This document shows, one piece after another, positions 1 to 10,839 of a DNA stretch of 64,000 nt (position 1 is its first letter; each line of letters starts with the position of its first letter). The DNA is from Paraconiothyrium sp. Pb-2020 (Eukaryota > Ascomycota > Dothideomycetes > Pleosporales > Didymosphaeriaceae), in contig JAJUBI010000002.1 of the NCBI GenBank assembly GCA_022419385.1, positions 1,240,001 to 1,304,000 on the forward strand, given 5' to 3'. The position numbers were made by a program, and so were the translations under genes. The notes beneath the pieces were generated by a model. That model was not told the DNA's origin. It searched no databases and saw nothing but the letters and a program-made list of their open reading frames with translations.

Positions 1-2
1 CT

Positions 3-990
3 CTATGCGCTGGATGTGCTGTAGATAATTGTGTTGCCACGCCTGACAGTATCGTTCTAGATTAGCATTTGTGTCCGCAAGTAATCCGTAACGCGGATCG
101 TTGTGACAGAAAAGAGTACTTACATAAGTCAAAATCCAATCAACGATCAAGCCTGAAGTGCACACATTGCTTTTGTCCTTGGGTCGTATACCTTCAGCAT
201 CCTCCTCAGCCCACGGACCAGAATGCAAATCGTACCAAGGGTTGGAGGCAGTGAAGTTCAGCGTCAATTTTTGGGTGTGTGCGAGATAAGTGCCGGCACC
301 GAGAGAAGTGTCATCATAATAGGCATGGCCCTTTAAAGTGGTTCAGGTCAACAATCTTGAGCTGTAACCTGATGAAGACTGATACCGTTTAGGCAACATA
401 CCGGTGTAGGAAATGGCGGTACATTGACATTGAACATGGAGAAGAACACGTCCATTGGTAAGTCGAGCTCGATGCTCTCGAGACCGGTTAAAATAAGTGT
501 GGGACAGGGTCGCATGTGTCGAGGTAGTCTGGGAGCTTGCTGCGCGGAAGCGTGAAGTGCCTATGTGAAGAGTCATAAACATATGTGCTTCGTCAGATCC
601 AACAGCATGTGACTTACACTAATAATATCAAAAGCGCCCCGGTGCATCAGGCACGCAAGATGCGTCATGATGAAAGTGGTTATGTCGTAGAATGTCTTCT
701 GAGATCGAAGCCATCTCTGACGGAGAAGTCGTTCATATTCCACTTTAAAGTGTTGTGGAAGATCAGACACCCGCATCTCCGGTTCGTACATGAGCGGAAG
801 GGTATCGTCTCCAGGAGCGATCAAGGTAGGTGTTCCAACACACTATGAGTAGCATGATGAGCTTGTACTTCGACTGTCCGCTACGCTGACTCACCCATCC
901 AACAACAATAGAGAATAGTTCCGGAGTCAACCTTGTGACTCTTTCTAGAAGAGCATCGCGATTGAAGAGACCGTCGTCGTGAGTTGACAT
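3..990 (-). CDS. Uncharacterised protein, five exons, 246 aa
   Basis: I do not recognise the family. Splicing exons 990-895, 842-618, 560-402, 330-124 and 56-3 gives an uninterrupted 246-residue frame ending in TAG at 5-3. Every intron (52, 57, 71, 67 and 67 bp) starts GTGAGT, GTAAGT or GTATGT and ends in AG, and the last has a textbook branch site (TGCTAAT) beside its acceptor. All four upstream exons are whole multiples of three, so every intron is phase 0. The product has no clear signal peptide and no long hydrophobic segment. Its middle is rich in charged and aromatic residues (for example LPQHFKVEYERLLRQRW). The style resembles the short F-box-like hypothetical proteins common in Dothideomycetes, but no F-box is visible. 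The gene ends three bases from the window edge. Exon structure is well supported; function is unknown. Confidence 0.7.
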
Positions 991-1459
991 GAATGTTAGC
1001 GCGTAGGCGAGTGAAATATTGATTCAGAATCTGAGTACTTGATGTTGACTCGGGATAGTAGGAAGAAGTCAGCTTATTCGTGACACGGCTCCACTAACTT
1101 GCAGTGCAAGATTCGGAGAGCTGTGGAGAGATGTGGAGGCGGTGTTGCAGTGGTTTTTAGAAGTCGTTGAGTTAGGAATAGTTGTGAGAATAATGAATGT
1201 AAAGCAACGGTGCTGGAAGCGATGCTGAATGTACGATGAAGCGGTGGTGTTGCGAGGACGATGGCAGTCGCGGTAAGAAATGAATATCATGCATGTTGTA
1301 TCGTTAAGCTATTGAATAGGGTTCTGTACAGAGCAGTCACTATGCCGAATACCGAGGTAGGCGTGGCCACGGTACCGTGACGGTTGACCCAGAGTTCGGC
1401 AGTGCCACCCAGTGGCATCTATGGTACACAATCTTACAGTCGCGATCTAGACTGGCGCA
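991..1459. other. Intergenic, no gene seen
   Basis: This lies between the start of the unknown minus-strand gene and the stop of the NDUFAF2-like gene, both on the minus strand. It should hold the promoter of the first and the 3' UTR of the second. Short open frames are present but show no recognisable domain. Confidence 0.5.
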
Positions 1460-2213
1460 TCACGATCTTCTTCTGGCGGGGGCTGGCGACCAAGACGCAG
1501 GCTGCCACTCTTCGCCGGGATTGCTCCTTGCAGCCACCTGGTTCCAAGGAGAGTCTTTGGGCTCTTTTCGCATTGGCTTCCTCTTCTTCAATGTTGGGGC
1601 CGCATCGGTTTGCGGAGCTTCTGCTTGAATATTCTCTTCCGGCACTGCCAGCTGTGGCTCTACCCTACCCCTTGTCTCCTGATCAGCGTTCGTCTGTCGG
1701 ATGCCCGTGTTGGGGTCTCTCGATTCCAGCATTTGCACTGGTTGTTGCTTGTCGGGCGCATCGACAGCAGAGGGTTTCGCCGCCCACCGTGCATCTGCTT
1801 GTGCAGCCAACATCTTTATGCGTTCCTGCCGCAAGGCTTCAGCTTGCTGTTCAGCCATGGTAGGCGCTTCGAAGCGGGTTTGACGGAGCCATTGTGCCCA
1901 CTGCGCTACGGCGTGTCAGCGAACGGGAGTTCCACCACAGAATGTAGAGGAAACTTACGAGGTACCTGAACGTCGCTATGGTACACACCTCCCGGATATT
2001 CGACTATTCGGCGAGTGCGTGCTGCATGCTTCACAATCTTCCACTCCCAGTATGTGTTGCCGTCGAGGTCGAATCCTGCCAGTGTCAATTTGCTTTGCGC
2101 GCAAGGCCATCGTTGTCCATCCACTCACCCGCCAGCCTCCGCCGCCGCCAGGGCAGCGGCAGCATCTTCCAATTCCACCATAATCTCTTTACTAGGCCGG
2201 GTTGCCTCGTCAT
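1460..2213 (-). CDS. NDUFAF2/mimitin-like mitochondrial complex I assembly factor
   Basis: Homolog of NDUFAF2 (B17.2L; N7BML in Neurospora), a paralog of the NDUFA12 subunit that helps assemble mitochondrial NADH:ubiquinone oxidoreductase. Exons 2213-2129, 2075-1959 and 1905-1460 join (phase 1 at both 53-bp introns) into 215 residues. The N-terminus MTRQPGLVKRLWWNWKML, then FDLDGNTYWEWK, RRIVEYPGG, YHSDVQVPPQW and WLRQTR follow the B17.2-domain order exactly. A helical stretch with RQERIKMLAAQADARWAAK comes next, then a Pro/Ala-rich variable tail of about 90 residues, as in other fungal members. The start ATG is the first residue of the conserved domain. It is divergent from the CH-domain gene, about 300 bp away. 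Identity is secure at family level. Confidence 0.9.
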
Positions 2214-2512
2214 TGTGTGTGATGTGTCTATAAAGTTTTTGGAGCTTCGCGACGGCAAGGTGCACGCGTTAGCCAATGACGCAGCATGGGTGGCTGGTGC
2301 AGCCACTTGCATTTCCCACGACCCCACGCTGGCTGGCATGCAAAGACATCTCACCCGAACTCGATTGTTGCACCCCGATCCGCCCTCTGCCGACGTCGCG
2401 CACGCATACCCGCCCGTATCTCACGAATAAAACATACAACCGCATCAAATACCGTGGAAAGTGCACCGTTTGGCGTATTCAAAAGCCGGCATTCCATCGC
2501 CCCTCTTCCACC
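2214..2512. promoter_or_regulatory. Divergent intergenic promoter, NDUFAF2-like / CH-domain gene
   Basis: 299 bp separate the two divergently read start codons, so the region must carry both promoters and 5' UTRs. No clear TATA box is visible for either gene, which suits housekeeping genes. The region just before the plus-strand ATG reads CTTCCACC ATG G, close to a fungal Kozak context. Confidence 0.5.
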
Positions 2513-4564
2513 ATGGCGTCTGTAACGTCGCTGGACCAGGACATGAAGAAGCTACGACTGGGGAGATATACACCGCAGGCCGCAAATGAAGCGCGAAGCT
2601 GGATAGAAGATATCTTGGGCGAGCGACTGCCTCCTGGAGACTTGTTAGATGCGCTAAAGGATGGGACTGTTCTATGCAGGTGCGTAAACATGGCGCTGGT
2701 TGGGTTTACAACGCGCATACTAATGACAACATAGGCTGGTCAACCTCGCAATACCGGGTCCCGGCGTAAAGTTCAAGAAGTCGCCCATGCCGTTCATCCA
2801 GATGGAGAACATCTCCCACTTCCTCCGCGCATGCGAGAATGCCCCGCTCAACATGCCCTCACACGACCGCTTCCTGACTGTTGACCTATACGAGTCGAAA
2901 GATCCGGCGCAAGTCCTACAGTGTTTGAGTGCGTTTAGTCGAGTCGCCAATTCAGTGAACCCCTCCAATTTTCCGACCACAATTGGGCCCAGACGTGGCG
3001 GAGGCCCATTAAGTCCTACAGCTACTGGCGGGGTAGGGGCCTCTCAAGGCGGCGGTTCTCTGAGCTCACCTGGTTTTGGACGAAGCAGGGGGCCCAGCAC
3101 CACCAGCAACGCAAGCGGCTCGAACACATTCAATCCACTCGCTCGACCGCAACCTGAAAGAGCGCTCAGTCCTCACTTCACGGGTGCTCAAACTCGTCAA
3201 AGACTTCCAATGGTATACCCAAGTCGCCCCCTGGCGGCGTAAGCAGTTGGAGTAGAAAGACTGACGAGGGTGTAACAGCGCCCGCATGGAATATCCATCA
3301 ATATGGCTACATGGGCGGCGCAAGCCAAGGCAACCAAGGCATCGCTTTCGGTGCGCGTCGACAGATTACTTCTGCAGCACCGAAAGTCCCCAGTCTGGCT
3401 GAGAAGGAGCGAAAGCGGAGAGAACAGGAAGCAGAGGACGAACGCTTGCGGACCCTGGCAGAAGAAGCTGAACAGAAGCGACGTGTCGAGCGACAAGCCG
3501 AAGAAGAGCGGCAATGGGAGGAGGAGACGCGCAAACAGAAGGAGGCCAAGCAACGCCAGCTCGAGAAACAGAAACAGGAGTGGGAAGAGCAGGAGCGGCA
3601 GTGGAAACTAGAGGAAGAATTGCGGCAACGGGAAGAACAAGAAGAGCAGGAGAGAGTAGACAAAGAGAGCCGTCGCAAACGTGCGGGGAGTGACGCCAGG
3701 TTGAGAGGCCAGTATCTCAGTCAATACCAAGCAGAACAGGTCAGCACCAAGCCGCGAAGTCGCCGGAACAGCCAATACGAGCCAGAGTCCAATGGGGAAC
3801 AAGACAGGATAAGAGAGCTTGAACGACAACTTGAAGAGGCAAAAGAGCGTGAGCGACAGTACCAGCAGGAGCGCGAGGAGCGCTCTGAGCGTCGGAGAGA
3901 GCGTGCACGATCAAAGAGTCGTACGCGCAACCGGTCACAAAGCCGCCCTCGTCCTCAGCCTCCGCCACGTGTTCCCTCTCCTCAAGACAGCACAGCATCG
4001 TGGGCACAAGCTGATGATCGCGACTACCTACGTAAACAATGGCAGGACACTCAACGACAACCACCAAGACCACTTCCCGAACCCACCGCGGCCGCACCAT
4101 CCACTCGGCCTCTACCCGAACCCGCCACCTCACCGCGCCCATTGCCGGATCCCGCTGCCTATGCTAAACAAAGTCGTACAGATAGGTATCTAGCATCCAA
4201 CCCTCCCCCTGTCGCCCCCAAACCGACCAAACACATCCCACCAGAGTTGACGTCGACATCCGAGCGCGCTGCAGAAGATGCCAGACGCACTGCATCGCAG
4301 ACGAAAACGAAAGCAGGCGGGTGGGCTTCAAAGTCGTTGCTTGAGCGTGAAATGGAGCGGGAGCGCGAACGACAGCAGGAATGGGAAGATGCTCAGCGGG
4401 CCCTGCAGAGTGCTCCCACAGATCCCAACGCTGGTACTGGCGAGGGCCAGAGCTGGGATGTGAACCAGTACGGATATATTGGTGGAGATAGCCAAAACAA
4501 GGGGGGAATTAGCTTTGGAGGGAGGAGGCAAATACTGGGACCGAGGCCATTTGGACAGCGGTAA
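2513..4564 (+). CDS. Calponin-homology (transgelin-type) actin-binding protein with coiled coil; frame broken near 3158-3240
   Basis: Predicted actin-bundling protein of the Scp1/Stg1 transgelin-calponin family. Exon 1 (2513-2679) and exon 2 (from 2735, phase 2, 55-bp intron with branch ACTAAT) encode a complete type-3 CH domain in residues ~5-140. A Ser/Gly/Pro linker follows, then a calponin-like repeat (IHQYGYMGGASQGNQGIAFG), an ~80-residue Glu/Arg/Lys/Gln-rich coiled coil, an RS-rich basic stretch, a proline-rich region and a second calponin-like repeat (VNQYGYIGG ... ISFGGRRQ) at the C-terminus. The reading frame changes between 3158 and 3240: upstream coding is in one frame and stops at 3240, while downstream (SPPGGVSSWSRK onward) is in the +2 frame. 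No intron of suitable length and splice signals joins them. One missing base, for example in the GGG at 3182-3184, would give about 665 aa. It may be a sequence error or a real lesion. Confidence 0.8.
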
Positions 4565-4940
4565 ATTTATCTTTGAATGATGTGGATGCCCGTGAAGACA
4601 CACGGAGTCAACGTCTCCAACAACACTAGATTATCCATGCTTAAAAGGCATTTTTGAATATTGTAACGCAGTCTTGAATCTGATGATCAACTGTGCAATG
4701 GCAATGGACATCTGGTTTGGATCAAAATTAGACAACCGCGTGGCATGCAGAAACAATGGCTGGACTGAATGAATTTTTCATTGACTCTGAGCGCCTGGAA
4801 GTGCTAATAGGAAGGAATTGACCAGCCCCAGTTCCAAACCCCGCCCGCATGAGCATAGCATATCTCATTTCCCATGGCATACAGATGAACCGGAATCATG
4901 ATTTCATCCCCAACACCGCTGCATCTTCGCCTACATCACT
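4565..4940. other. Convergent 3' region, no gene seen
   Basis: 376 bp lie between the stop codons of two convergent genes (CH-domain protein and RACK1). It is AT-richer than its flanks, as expected for two 3' UTRs. No open frame of note. Confidence 0.5.
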
Positions 4941-6242
4941 CTATGCCCTCGCCATAACACCCCAGCAGCGGATGCGGTTGTCGGTGTAACCAGCGAAAAG
5001 GGTCTGGCCGTCCGCCGACCAGGCAAGTGACACACACTCCGGCTCCCGGCTCTTCTTGCCAACCTCCATGTATTCAGGCTTGAGTTCGTCGACCTTGCTC
5101 TTCTTCTCAAGGTCGAAGATGATGATGGACGAAGCGGTGGCGGCGCACAGCCAGTAGCGGTTGGGCGAGAAGACAAGGGCGTGGATCTCGTCACCGGCGG
5201 TGAGCGAGTAGAGGTGCTTGGACTCGTTCAAGTCCCAGAGCATGGTGGTTCCGTCCTTGCCACCGGAAGCGCAGAGCGAACCATCGGGGGAGATGGTGAC
5301 GGTGTTGATGTAGCCGGTGTGGCCGATGTGGTCGGTCTGGATGCGGCACGAGGCGAGTTCCCAAACCTATGCACTGTTAGCTTCTGCTGATGCCATGTTG
5401 CTTGAACAGTCGTTTGAGAAAGCTATATGTCAGTAAAAGGTGATTGTTGTTCTCATAGCCTTGCGGCTCTGAAGTAGCAAATACAAAAAATCATTTTGAT
5501 CATCACGATAGTTGTGCTCCCGAGACTGGGTATGAAAGATGGGCCTACCTTGACGAGCTTATCCCAACCAGCGGAGACGATGACGGGGTTCTGAGGGTTG
5601 GGAGAGAAGCGGACGCAAGACACCCACTCGGTGTGACCCTTGTCGGTGATGGTGTACTTGCAGTCACCGAGGGTGTTCCAAAGCTTAATCGTTCGGTCAC
5701 GGGAGCCGGAAACGATCTGGCGGTTGTCGGCGGAGAAGGAAACGGAGAGGACATCGTTGGTGTGGCCAACGAAGCGGCGGGTGGTGTTGCCAGTGGAGAG
5801 CTCCCAGAGGCGGAGGGTCTTGTCCCAGGACGAGGAAAGAGCGTAGGCACCATCGGAGGAGATAACCTGTTATGCAATTGTCAGCTCAGCCTGCCATTTG
5901 ACGTCCTAGCCAGCCAATTGCTCGCAGTCATGGATATAACGTACGCAGTCGGAGACGATGTGGGAGTGACCGTGCAGACTCCTCTTAGGGTATCCGTACG
6001 AGGTCTCGTCGCGAGTGAGGTTCCAGATGATCAAGGTCTTGTCGCGGGAAGCGGACAAGAGCATGTTGGGGCTACAAGCAAACAGTCAGCGCAACCATAG
6101 TGGACAAATCTCTGCGCAGCGCAAAGTTGCACTCCCAACTTCTCCATGTCGTGTATACGTACTTCTCGAGAGAGGTAGCAAGGGATGTAACCCAGCCAGT
6201 GTGGCCCTCGAGGGTGCCACGGAGAACCAACTGCTCAGCCAT
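4941..6242 (-). CDS. cpcB: RACK1 / CpcB, guanine nucleotide-binding protein beta-like ribosomal scaffold
   Basis: Seven-bladed WD40 protein that binds the 40S ribosomal subunit head and links translation to signalling; in fungi it is CpcB/Cpc-2 (Asc1 in yeast), needed for amino-acid cross-pathway control and development. Exons 6242-6163, 6071-5945, 5866-5549 and 5366-4941 join cleanly (phases 2, 0, 0) into 316 residues, the canonical RACK1 length. Diagnostic segments are the N-terminus MAEQLVLRGTLEGHTGWVTS, then SASRDKTLIIW, SWDKTLRLWE, GSRDRTIKLWN, the GHTEWVSCVRFSPN blade, SGGKDGTTMLWDL, and a C-terminal YTDNRIRCW. Introns are 91, 78 and 182 bp, the last unusually long for this window. The start is the only ATG matching the family N-terminus. 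Near-certain assignment. Confidence 0.97.
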
Positions 6243-7041
6243 AATGTGCGGTAGAGTGTTGACCTTGGGGATGATCGGTGGGCGCACTCGGTGGTGGTGG
6301 TTTTGCAGAAGTCTGGCGGAGACTCTTTGAGAGCCGCGAAGTGCGCGAGCCAAAATTGTTCGCTTGGATAGCCGAATAGGGTTAAGCGCGCTTGGACCAT
6401 GCTAGTCCGCGAGCACCTCGACGAGTATCGTTTTCTTGCTCATCGCAAACCATGAACCAACAGAAGCTGTGATTTGGAGTGACTTTTCTCACTTGACTTT
6501 AAAGCTCGATTAGTCCCAGGGATTTCCGCATAAGCCTGAATAGCGCTAGATTGCGACCACGTTCGTCCATCATTTACGAATAGTATCTGGCGTCTGCCAA
6601 GTGAGGACGTCGATAATTGAAAGACGACATAAGACTGCCACGCTTTGACGCCTGTTCCCGGTGTACAGTCCCCGTGTGTTGCCCTGGGATGTAATATGCT
6701 CAGGTCGGTGCTTTATCGTTAGCTACACATGCAGTGTGTACAACTTCCAAGTGTAGCTGTTGCCCCAGGATGCCGCAACACACGAAATCAACATCTTTCT
6801 GTAGTAACTCTTCGATCATCGTGCGACAACGGAAAGGTTATCAGCTGAGACCTGACGCCATTCGTGCGGCTTCCAAGAAACCGAATATCTTCGGAACGAT
6901 ATTCAGGTCTTAACTCCGAACGACCATGTATTTGCACATCTTGGTGCAATACACATCTTATAAGAGTCTCCTCTAGAAATGTATGATGTTGCTCGCGTAG
7001 CTTTCGCAACTAATACATAGTCTATCTTAGGGTAACTCACT
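6243..7041. promoter_or_regulatory. Divergent intergenic region, RACK1 / NmrA-like gene
   Basis: About 800 bp between two divergent start codons. It must contain the RACK1 promoter and that of the NmrA-like gene. No coding signal, repeat or clear TATA element could be singled out. Confidence 0.45.
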
Positions 7042-7965
7042 ATGGCTTCCACAAGCCAAATCCTCCTCATCGGCGCAGGGGAACTAGGAGCTGCCCTCTT
7101 ACCGCATTTATCTGCTTTGCCACATACACACGTTACCGTCGGCGTACGTACACCGGAAAAGCACAGCCATTTGTCGTCACTCAACGTCGCACTTCTCCCG
7201 CTCGATATAACCGGTCCCTCCGAAGTCCTCTCCCAGACCTTCGCAAACTATGACATAGTCATCTCAGCAACTGGGTTTGGCCAGTCCACCGGCACTCTCC
7301 TCAAGCTTGCGAAGGAAATTCTTGACGCCGGACTGCTGCGAAAGAAGTCGAGTCTGTCCAGACTTTGTTTTTTTCCCTGGCAATGGGGCGTCGACTACGA
7401 CATCACAGGCGACGGGCAAGGCTTGATGCCCCTCTTTGGTGAGCAGGCCGCCGTACGTAACCTGCTAAGAGCTGAAGCCGATGAAAACAATGTCAAATGG
7501 ACAATTGTCTCGACAGGTATATTTATGAGCTTCTTGTTTGAGCAGTTCTGGGGGGTCGTTGAAAAGGAAAGAGGAAGCGTTATTGTGCGCGCGTTGGGAA
7601 GTTGGGGGCACAAAATCACTGTAACGGATGTTGCAGATATCGGAAGGATTCTGGCTCCAGTTATATCAGGCGACGTTGACGCGGAAAACACGGTTGTGTA
7701 CGTCGCAGGGGATACAGTTTCGTACGAGGAGCTGGCTGGTATCGTTGAGCGTGTTGCCGCAGGGAAGGAGGTCAAGCGGGAGGAGTGGGCCATTCCACAC
7801 CTAGAAGCCGAGCTTGCGAATGAACCGAACGATCCTATCAAGAGGTATCGCTTGGTATTCGCAAGAGATGGTGTCTGGTGGGATAAAGAGGGAACGGTAA
7901 ACCATAAACTTGGCATGTCGGTCATTGACGTGGAGAAGTACGCAAGGGGGGTATTTGGAACATGA
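7042..7965 (+). CDS. NmrA-like / isoflavone-reductase-type NAD(P)-binding protein
   Basis: Single-exon 307-residue protein of the atypical short-chain dehydrogenase group that includes NmrA and isoflavone reductases. The N-terminal beta-strand and glycine loop (ILLIGAGELGAALLPHL, residues ~6-22) form the Rossmann nucleotide-binding site, and VRTPEK follows where the NADP-phosphate-binding residues usually sit. VVISATGFGQ fits the end of the fourth strand, and VKWTIVSTGIFM with a later TVTDVADIGR matches the substrate side of the family. There is no signal peptide, so it is probably cytosolic. Such proteins either reduce small phenolic or carbonyl substrates or sense NADP redox state; the sequence does not say which. 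The start fits the family because the Rossmann strand begins within the first ten residues. Confidence 0.85.
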   Translation: MASTSQILLIGAGELGAALLPHLSALPHTHVTVGVRTPEKHSHLSSLNVALLPLDITGPSEVLSQTFANYDIVISATGFGQSTGTLLKLAKEILDAGLLRKKSSLSRLCFFPWQWGVDYDITGDGQGLMPLFGEQAAVRNLLRAEADENNVKWTIVSTGIFMSFLFEQFWGVVEKERGSVIVRALGSWGHKITVTDVADIGRILAPVISGDVDAENTVVYVAGDTVSYEELAGIVERVAAGKEVKREEWAIPHLEAELANEPNDPIKRYRLVFARDGVWWDKEGTVNHKLGMSVIDVEKYARGVFGT

Positions 7966-8429
7966 ACAGCGGAGCGATAGTAGGAGAGAAAGAAGCGTCA
8001 ACTTCCGTGGTATTCCTCAATACCTTCCACGGTTCCTCATCGACCTCACGATCATATAGCCTAAGTAAATACAGAGATGGTACACTGGTAAGCGTCTATT
8101 TGGAGTTTGTGCGTTCTTTGAGCGAAAGCAAAGACAGTGTTTTCATGCTCTTGATGCTCAGCTGGAACCGTAAGTTTCAGCATGTTTGGATTTGGACAAG
8201 ACGTACAGGTGGTGTCTCTGAACGCAAATATTGCACATCATGTGCTTTGCTAATTGGGGTATCGCACTTTGACTGCTTTCTACAAGCAATTGTTCATCTG
8301 CCATCGACTTCCCAGCTCTCTTCAGTATAGCCCTCTCCCAGTCAACTGCTCTACAGCCTTAAGGCAAAATTGTTTCATTTTATGCACCTCAGAAAGACGC
8401 AATACATCTCGAACCTTTACTTGATTCAT
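7966..8429. other. Convergent 3' region, no gene seen
   Basis: 464 bp between the stop of the NmrA-like gene and the stop of the U1-C gene. An open frame crosses part of it (7962-8330) but shows no domain or splice pattern, so I treat it as 3' UTR sequence. Confidence 0.45.
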
Positions 8430-9184
8430 CTAGCGACCAGGTGGCCCTGGTGGTCCTGCATGCGGTGGAGGAAACGGAGGAAATCCGCGTGGTGGCATTC
8501 CTCCTGGAGGAGGGAAAGGCATGCCACCTGATGGAGATCCAGCTTGACCAGGTGGTGGAAACGGGAACGGCATATTCGGAGGCGGTCCGCCTGCCATGTT
8601 CGGAGGGGGAAAAGGCATGCCTCCCGGTGGCATTGGTCCTCCAGGTCCTGGCGGTCCGCCCGGAGGCATGTTCGGCGGAGGAAATGGCATTGGAGGCATA
8701 TTGGGACCAGGTCCTCCGCGGCCCATGAACGGCGGCGGCGGCATGCCAGGCATCCCTAAGTACATTAGCGTTGCGAGCAAATCGAAAGGGCGTAAGTCGT
8801 ACCTGGCGGCGGGAAACCGTGTGGTGGGAAGCCCGCGCCTCCAGGTGGAGGAAAACCGCCCATTGGGTTTTGGGTCATTGGATTTGCCTGGCCTTCCGCA
8901 TTGTACGCGTCCGTGATGCTGTTAATGACAAGCTGGGTCTGTTCGCTGGATATCTCTGTCGCAACATCAGTATCGCGATGTCTAGGCCGGGACCAAGGGG
9001 CGCATACGTTCGTAGTAGGCCTGAACATTACGCAGATGATTTCGACCGGCGTTATGCGCCTTGCGAACGCTCATCGAGTCGTGGGTAAGATAGACATCGC
9101 AATAATCGCCTTTCACAGTTAGCTTGGGGCGCGAACATGATGCTCTGCTGAAGATCTGGGATACGTACAGAAGAACTTGGGCAT
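8430..9184 (-). CDS. yhc1: U1 small nuclear ribonucleoprotein C (U1-C)
   Basis: Spliceosomal U1 snRNP subunit that stabilises pairing of U1 snRNA with the 5' splice site in the nucleus. Exons 9184-9169, 9109-9008, 8955-8803 and 8755-8430 join at phase 1 throughout to give 198 residues. The first exon is only 16 nt (MPKFF plus one base). Residues 1-36 form the matrin-type C2H2 zinc finger: CDYC, then KAHNAGRNH, preceded by the invariant MPKFFCDYC and LTHDSMSVRKAH. A helix (YYEQISSEQTQLVINSITDAY) follows. The remaining ~120 residues are a Pro/Gly/Met low-complexity tail typical of U1-C. Introns are 59, 52 and 47 bp; the last acceptor has a CTAAT branch site nearby. The gene interrupts its own zinc finger with an intron, so naive single-frame reading misses it. 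Confidence 0.95.
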
Positions 9185-9564
9185 TTTGACGCGTTCCTCG
9201 GATTCAGAAGTGAGCGACAATGGACTGCTGAGGTGCGTGGGAGTAGAAGTACATCAAGGTTGACTACCGCAGAAGCTCTGGGACAAGAGTAACCGGCGCC
9301 CGGTGTCACTTTTCACCGTGGTCTTGGCATCACTAGTAGGCTCGATCCTACTCTTGTACATGGTCCTCACATTACGCCCTTGCGACGTACAATCATCTAA
9401 GAATCTACTGATTTAGCCTATACCCATAAAAGGGGTTGTAATACACCCGTTGCCCGAAACCCTCGGTCTTCTTGGAGTAGCAATCACATCCTTTGATTCA
9501 ACCGGAACCTTTGCATACCCTCCAGCTTCCAATTCACGAAGCATTTGAAGTTTCGTCCCCAACT
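9185..9564. other. Intergenic, no gene seen
   Basis: 380 bp upstream of U1-C and downstream of the isomerase stop, both on the minus strand. It should contain the U1-C promoter. Nothing recognisable beyond that. Confidence 0.45.
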
Positions 9565-10839
9565 CTACAGCTTACTGAATTTAGGCATCCTCTTCTGCAG
9601 CCCACTCAACATAGCATCCTTCATGTCTTGAGTCTGCAACATTGCCTGATTCCAAACGGCCGTATACCTCAAGCCCTCCTCTACACTTCGGTCGCGCGAA
9701 TAGTTCAATAACTCTTTCGTTCCCTGCACAGCAACAGGACTCTTACTCGCTATCAAAGTCGCGAGCTTGAGTCCCTCTGATACGGCTTCCGCCTTGCCAC
9801 CATAAACCCCACTAACAAGTCCAACCTTCTCTGCTTCAGCACTACCAAAGATGCGAGCCGAAAGGGCAACGTCCTTTACCCAGCTAAAGTTGCCAACTGC
9901 CTTGGGTAAGCGGGAGAGTGTACCGATGTCGGCGGCGAGACCGATGTCGACTTCCTTGACGGAGAAGCGCGTATCTGCAGCGCACAGCCGGATGTCGCAG
10001 GACAGAGCGAGGTCGAGGGCCAGGCCGTAGGAGACCCCATGAAGGATAACTATGATGGGCTTCTCACATTTCTCGAGCGCTGTTATACAGTCTTGGAACT
10101 CGAAAATGTGCCTGCGAAGGACAGTTGCTGTGCGAGCAGGGTCGGAGCTGCCTTGTGCGAGGGTGCCTTGAGAGGCAGCCTACGACATCCAGTTAATATT
10201 GATGAAGCACTGTGGAAGAGCAAGAGCTATAACATACTTGCACATCCAGGCCTGCTGTAAACGCGCGGTCGCCCGAACCAGTAAGGATTATAGAACGGAC
10301 ATTTGGGTCGTGCGAAAGGCGTTTGACGATAAAAGATAGGTTGAGCCACATCCTAAGGACCTGTTAGTCGATATATTGGAAAGTGTGTATGCGAGAACTC
10401 TGAAAGGTTGAGGGCTATCGTGATCGTATGTACAAAGTTATATCTATGGTGAAATGTTTGCATTGACATGACGTTCTTTGAGAATAACCTTGTGGAAAAA
10501 GGCATACAGACAAACAATATGTATACCGCTCAATAACACACATATGAATGCGACGGGCCCAATAAGAAGGTAGTATGATATTCACACCTTCCCCAAGCCT
10601 TGGTACGTAGAGTGCGGAGGATGCAGCATGTGATCAGATGCTCGCCCGAACCTAGTTTCAGGATGGGAACAACGAAGGATTTCCGCGAGGAAGGTCCCAC
10701 GACCCTGTAGTACAGTTGCAACTCGAACTTACTTCTCGATGAAAGCGTTCAACTTTTCCGGTCGACTGATCTCGATATGCGCGACATATTCCACAGGAAA
10801 GGTGACGTTGAAGTACTCGTATTCATATTTCTCTGCCAT
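9565..10839 (-). CDS. Peroxisomal delta(3,5)-delta(2,4)-dienoyl-CoA isomerase (ECH1/Dci1 type)
   Basis: Crotonase-fold enzyme of unsaturated fatty acid beta-oxidation that moves double bonds in 3,5-dienoyl-CoA to the 2,4 positions. Exons 10839-10733, 10352-10238 and 10179-9565 give 278 residues. HIEISRPEKLNAF (~21-33) starts the crotonase fold, and DRAFTAGLDVQ and HGVSYGLALDLALSCDIR form the oxyanion-hole loops. VDIGLAADIGTLSRLPK carries the Asp that marks ECH1-type dienoyl isomerases rather than hydratases. The C-terminus is SKL, a perfect type-1 peroxisomal targeting signal, so the enzyme acts in peroxisomes. Intron 1 is 380 bp, seven times the local norm; intron 2 is 58 bp. The start ATG is the only one upstream in frame. 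Assignment to this subgroup is strong. Confidence 0.9.

Noticed and set aside
10530..10721. 63-codon frame inside the long isomerase intron
   Set aside because: No domain or ATG context; likely chance, though noted as part of the long-intron finding.
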